Origin: G020353115 sp964481765
Lineage (GTDB): Bacteria; Bacteroidota; Bacteroidia; Bacteroidales; VadinHA17
Reading direction: 5' to 3'
Assembly: GCA_964481765.1 (NCBI GenBank)
Contig: CAYZVJ010000084.1
Location: forward strand, 1 to 14,150
DNA length: 14,150 bases
The notes beneath the pieces are model-generated. The model saw only the letters and a list, made by a program, of their open reading frames with translations. It ran no database searches and had not been told where the DNA came from. This document shows, in pieces, positions 12,580-14,150 of the stretch (its first letter is position 1; every line of letters begins with the position of its first letter). The position numbers and the translations under genes were made by a program.

Positions 12580-14150
12580 ATGAAAAAGTCAATAAAAATT
12601 AACCTGGCAGGGTTGGTTTTCCACATCGATGAAGATGCATACCAGAAACTGAAAGATTACCTGCATGCCATCACGGAACAATTCAAAGAGCTGGAGGAGG
12701 GTGAGGAGATCATCAACGATATTGAATCGAGAATTGCTGAACTCTTCCAGGAGTATATCGATGAAAACAAAGAGGTCATAACGATTGCAGATGTAGAGAA
12801 AATGATCGCCATCATGGGGGAACCCGAGGAGTATTTAAACGGTGAGGAATTCACCGAAGAAACCGTTAAAAAGAAAACCTACCGGCACAAAACGGCAAAA
12901 CGACTCTACCGGGATCCGAATGATGCAATCCTTGGTGGAGTCTGCGGCGGATTGGGAGCCTATTTTGGTATTGATCCCCTCTGGTTCCGCCTTATCTTTA
13001 TCTTTTTAACCCTGGGATACCTCTCCGGAGTACTCATCTACCTGATTCTATGGGTTGTTGTTCCCAGGGCTACCACCCATACCCAGAAACTGGAGATGCG
13101 CGGGGAACACATCACCATTAAGAACATTGAAAAGTCGGTAAAAAAGGAATACGAAAACGTGAAGGATAACCTCAAGAATGTGAAAAAAAGCAAAGGGTAT
13201 CACCGAACCAGAAGTGCCATTCATGATGTTGTCGATCTGATCGGAGGAGTCCTCCTCGCTATCCTGAAAATCATTCTGATCATCATCGGTGTATCCTTTA
13301 TTCTTGCCGGTTTTGCAGTACTTATCAGCTTCATTGGGATATTCTTCTTTAAACATTCCTTCTTTATTCCAACCCTCTTCGATACGGAAATCTTCTACTT
13401 CCCTGATTTCCTTCAACTGTTTGTCGACCCCGGAAATGTTCCACTGATCATCGTAGCCCTGTTGCTCACGGTCTGTATTCCCCTCATTGCCCTGATATAC
13501 GGTGGTATAAAATTGATCTTTAGATTTAAAGCCAATGATAAGATAGTTGGCCTTACTGCATTTGTATTGTGGTTTTTAAGTGCTATAACATTATTTGCTT
13601 TTACCGTTGTGGAAGGAGTGAATTATACCGATTCAGCCCGCCTTACCAGCAGCTATCCCGTAACCGGTTTATCCGGTGACACACTCTACCTTGAACTGAC
13701 CGAAAACTATCCTGACATAGGTTATCCCAATGATTTCCGGTTTGAGGTTGATGATGTGGAGATCATAGCAAGCCGGCAGGAAGATGTATTTTATTGCAAA
13801 CCGACCTTTGATATTGAAATGAGTGAAACCGAAGCTCTGGCGCTTGACATAGAGCGCAGGTCACAGGGAAAAAGCCGCAGGCAAGCAGCTGAAAATGCCA
13901 GGACGTTGATGTACAACTGGGAATTGAAAGATTCTGTCTTATACCTGGATCAGTTTTTTCACCTGCCTGAAGGAGAAAAATGGAGAGCACCTGAAATGAA
14001 CCTCACGCTGAAGATCCCGGTGGGGATGGTGGTTTACATCAGCGATGAGATGCATGAAATCATCTATGACATACGAAACACAGAGAATGTATGGGATTTT
14101 GACATGACAGGCAGAATGTGGATTATGACTGAAGAGGGTCTGAGCCCGTA
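12580..14150 (+). CDS. Long PspC domain-containing membrane protein, 3' end outside the window
   Basis: The frame stays open from ATG 12580 to the window edge, giving the first 523 residues. Residues 1-90 repeat the N-terminal region of the short paralogue (INLAGLVFHIDEDAYQKL, DIESRIAELF). The PspC domain is at about 107-163: RLYRDPNDAILGGVCGGLGA, a hydrophobic segment and LILWVVVPRA. Then come QKLEMRGEHITI and a charged helix. Three to four more membrane segments follow near 218-257, 286-312 and 323-345. From about 350 the chain reads as a large soluble domain, probably outside the cytoplasm, with beta-rich text (SGDTLYLELTENY, LTLKIPVGMVVYI). The family often continues into a beta-helical or DUF2807-like end, which would lie beyond the window. 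It begins 15 bases after PadR, so the two are almost certainly co-transcribed. A role in envelope-stress sensing or regulation is inferred from family and context. Confidence 0.92.
   Translation, partial: MKKSIKINLAGLVFHIDEDAYQKLKDYLHAITEQFKELEEGEEIINDIESRIAELFQEYIDENKEVITIADVEKMIAIMGEPEEYLNGEEFTEETVKKKTYRHKTAKRLYRDPNDAILGGVCGGLGAYFGIDPLWFRLIFIFLTLGYLSGVLIYLILWVVVPRATTHTQKLEMRGEHITIKNIEKSVKKEYENVKDNLKNVKKSKGYHRTRSAIHDVVDLIGGVLLAILKIILIIIGVSFILAGFAVLISFIGIFFFKHSFFIPTLFDTEIFYFPDFLQLFVDPGNVPLIIVALLLTVCIPLIALIYGGIKLIFRFKANDKIVGLTAFVLWFLSAITLFAFTVVEGVNYTDSARLTSSYPVTGLSGDTLYLELTENYPDIGYPNDFRFEVDDVEIIASRQEDVFYCKPTFDIEMSETEALALDIERRSQGKSRRQAAENARTLMYNWELKDSVLYLDQFFHLPEGEKWRAPEMNLTLKIPVGMVVYISDEMHEIIYDIRNTENVWDFDMTGRMWIMTEEGLSP

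Noticed and set aside
13048..13416. 122-codon minus-strand frame opposite the long PspC gene
   Set aside because: Antisense to the membrane-segment region of a gene with clear domain matches to its paralogue.

Overview
The window looks like a piece of a Bacteroidota genome, probably a Bacteroidales- or Marinilabiliales-like lineage and probably from a draft or metagenomic assembly. The evidence is gene content: a large lone MacB/FtsX-type permease without an ATPase gene, a PadR regulator between two PspC-domain genes, a C69 peptidase with a C-terminal beta domain, a coiled-coil membrane protein often labelled 'tRNA (guanine-N1)-methyltransferase', and few convincing Shine-Dalgarno sites. A 100-N scaffold gap lies inside one gene. 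No rRNA, tRNA, CRISPR array or intact insertion sequence was seen.

Layout. 1-315 (+): C-terminal end of the coiled-coil membrane protein. 316-991: mostly non-coding, with a double-hairpin repeat (458-481) and a doubtful small ORF (593-871). 992-2971 (+): secreted C69 family peptidase, visibly AT-richer than the other genes. 3213-5555 (+): ABC-type permease. 8352 down to 5670 (-): a polyamine operon in transcription order: pyruvoyl-dependent arginine decarboxylase, agmatinase, deoxyhypusine-synthase-family protein, small charged protein. Gaps between the first three genes are 6-7 bases. 8353-9015: intergenic, with a candidate structured leader, a candidate 38-codon gene and a second double-hairpin repeat. 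10493 down to 9016 (-): DUF2797 protein followed by a rhomboid protease. 10494-10755: AT-rich divergent control region with 17-bp periodicity. 10756 to the window end (+): thioredoxin-fold membrane protein lacking CxxC, short PspC protein, PadR regulator, long PspC protein (runs off the window).

How the genes work together. The polyamine operon should convert arginine to agmatine and then to putrescine plus urea. The deoxyhypusine-synthase homologue would then most likely use putrescine or a related polyamine; homospermidine synthesis is a reasonable inference because bacteria lack eIF5A. The PspC/PadR block looks like an envelope-associated, self-regulated cluster. The DUF2797-rhomboid pair and the thioredoxin-like/PspC cluster diverge from one AT-rich region.

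The firmest unexpected observation is technical. The 100-N gap is flanked by two identical 55-bp copies of the same sequence. Collapsing them restores a single 199-aa PspC reading frame, so the gap is probably an assembly artefact. The most interesting biological points are the DHS homologue with altered substrate-site residues, the 11-bp inverted repeat enclosing 92 bases ahead of the decarboxylase, and the periodic repeats at the divergent promoter.
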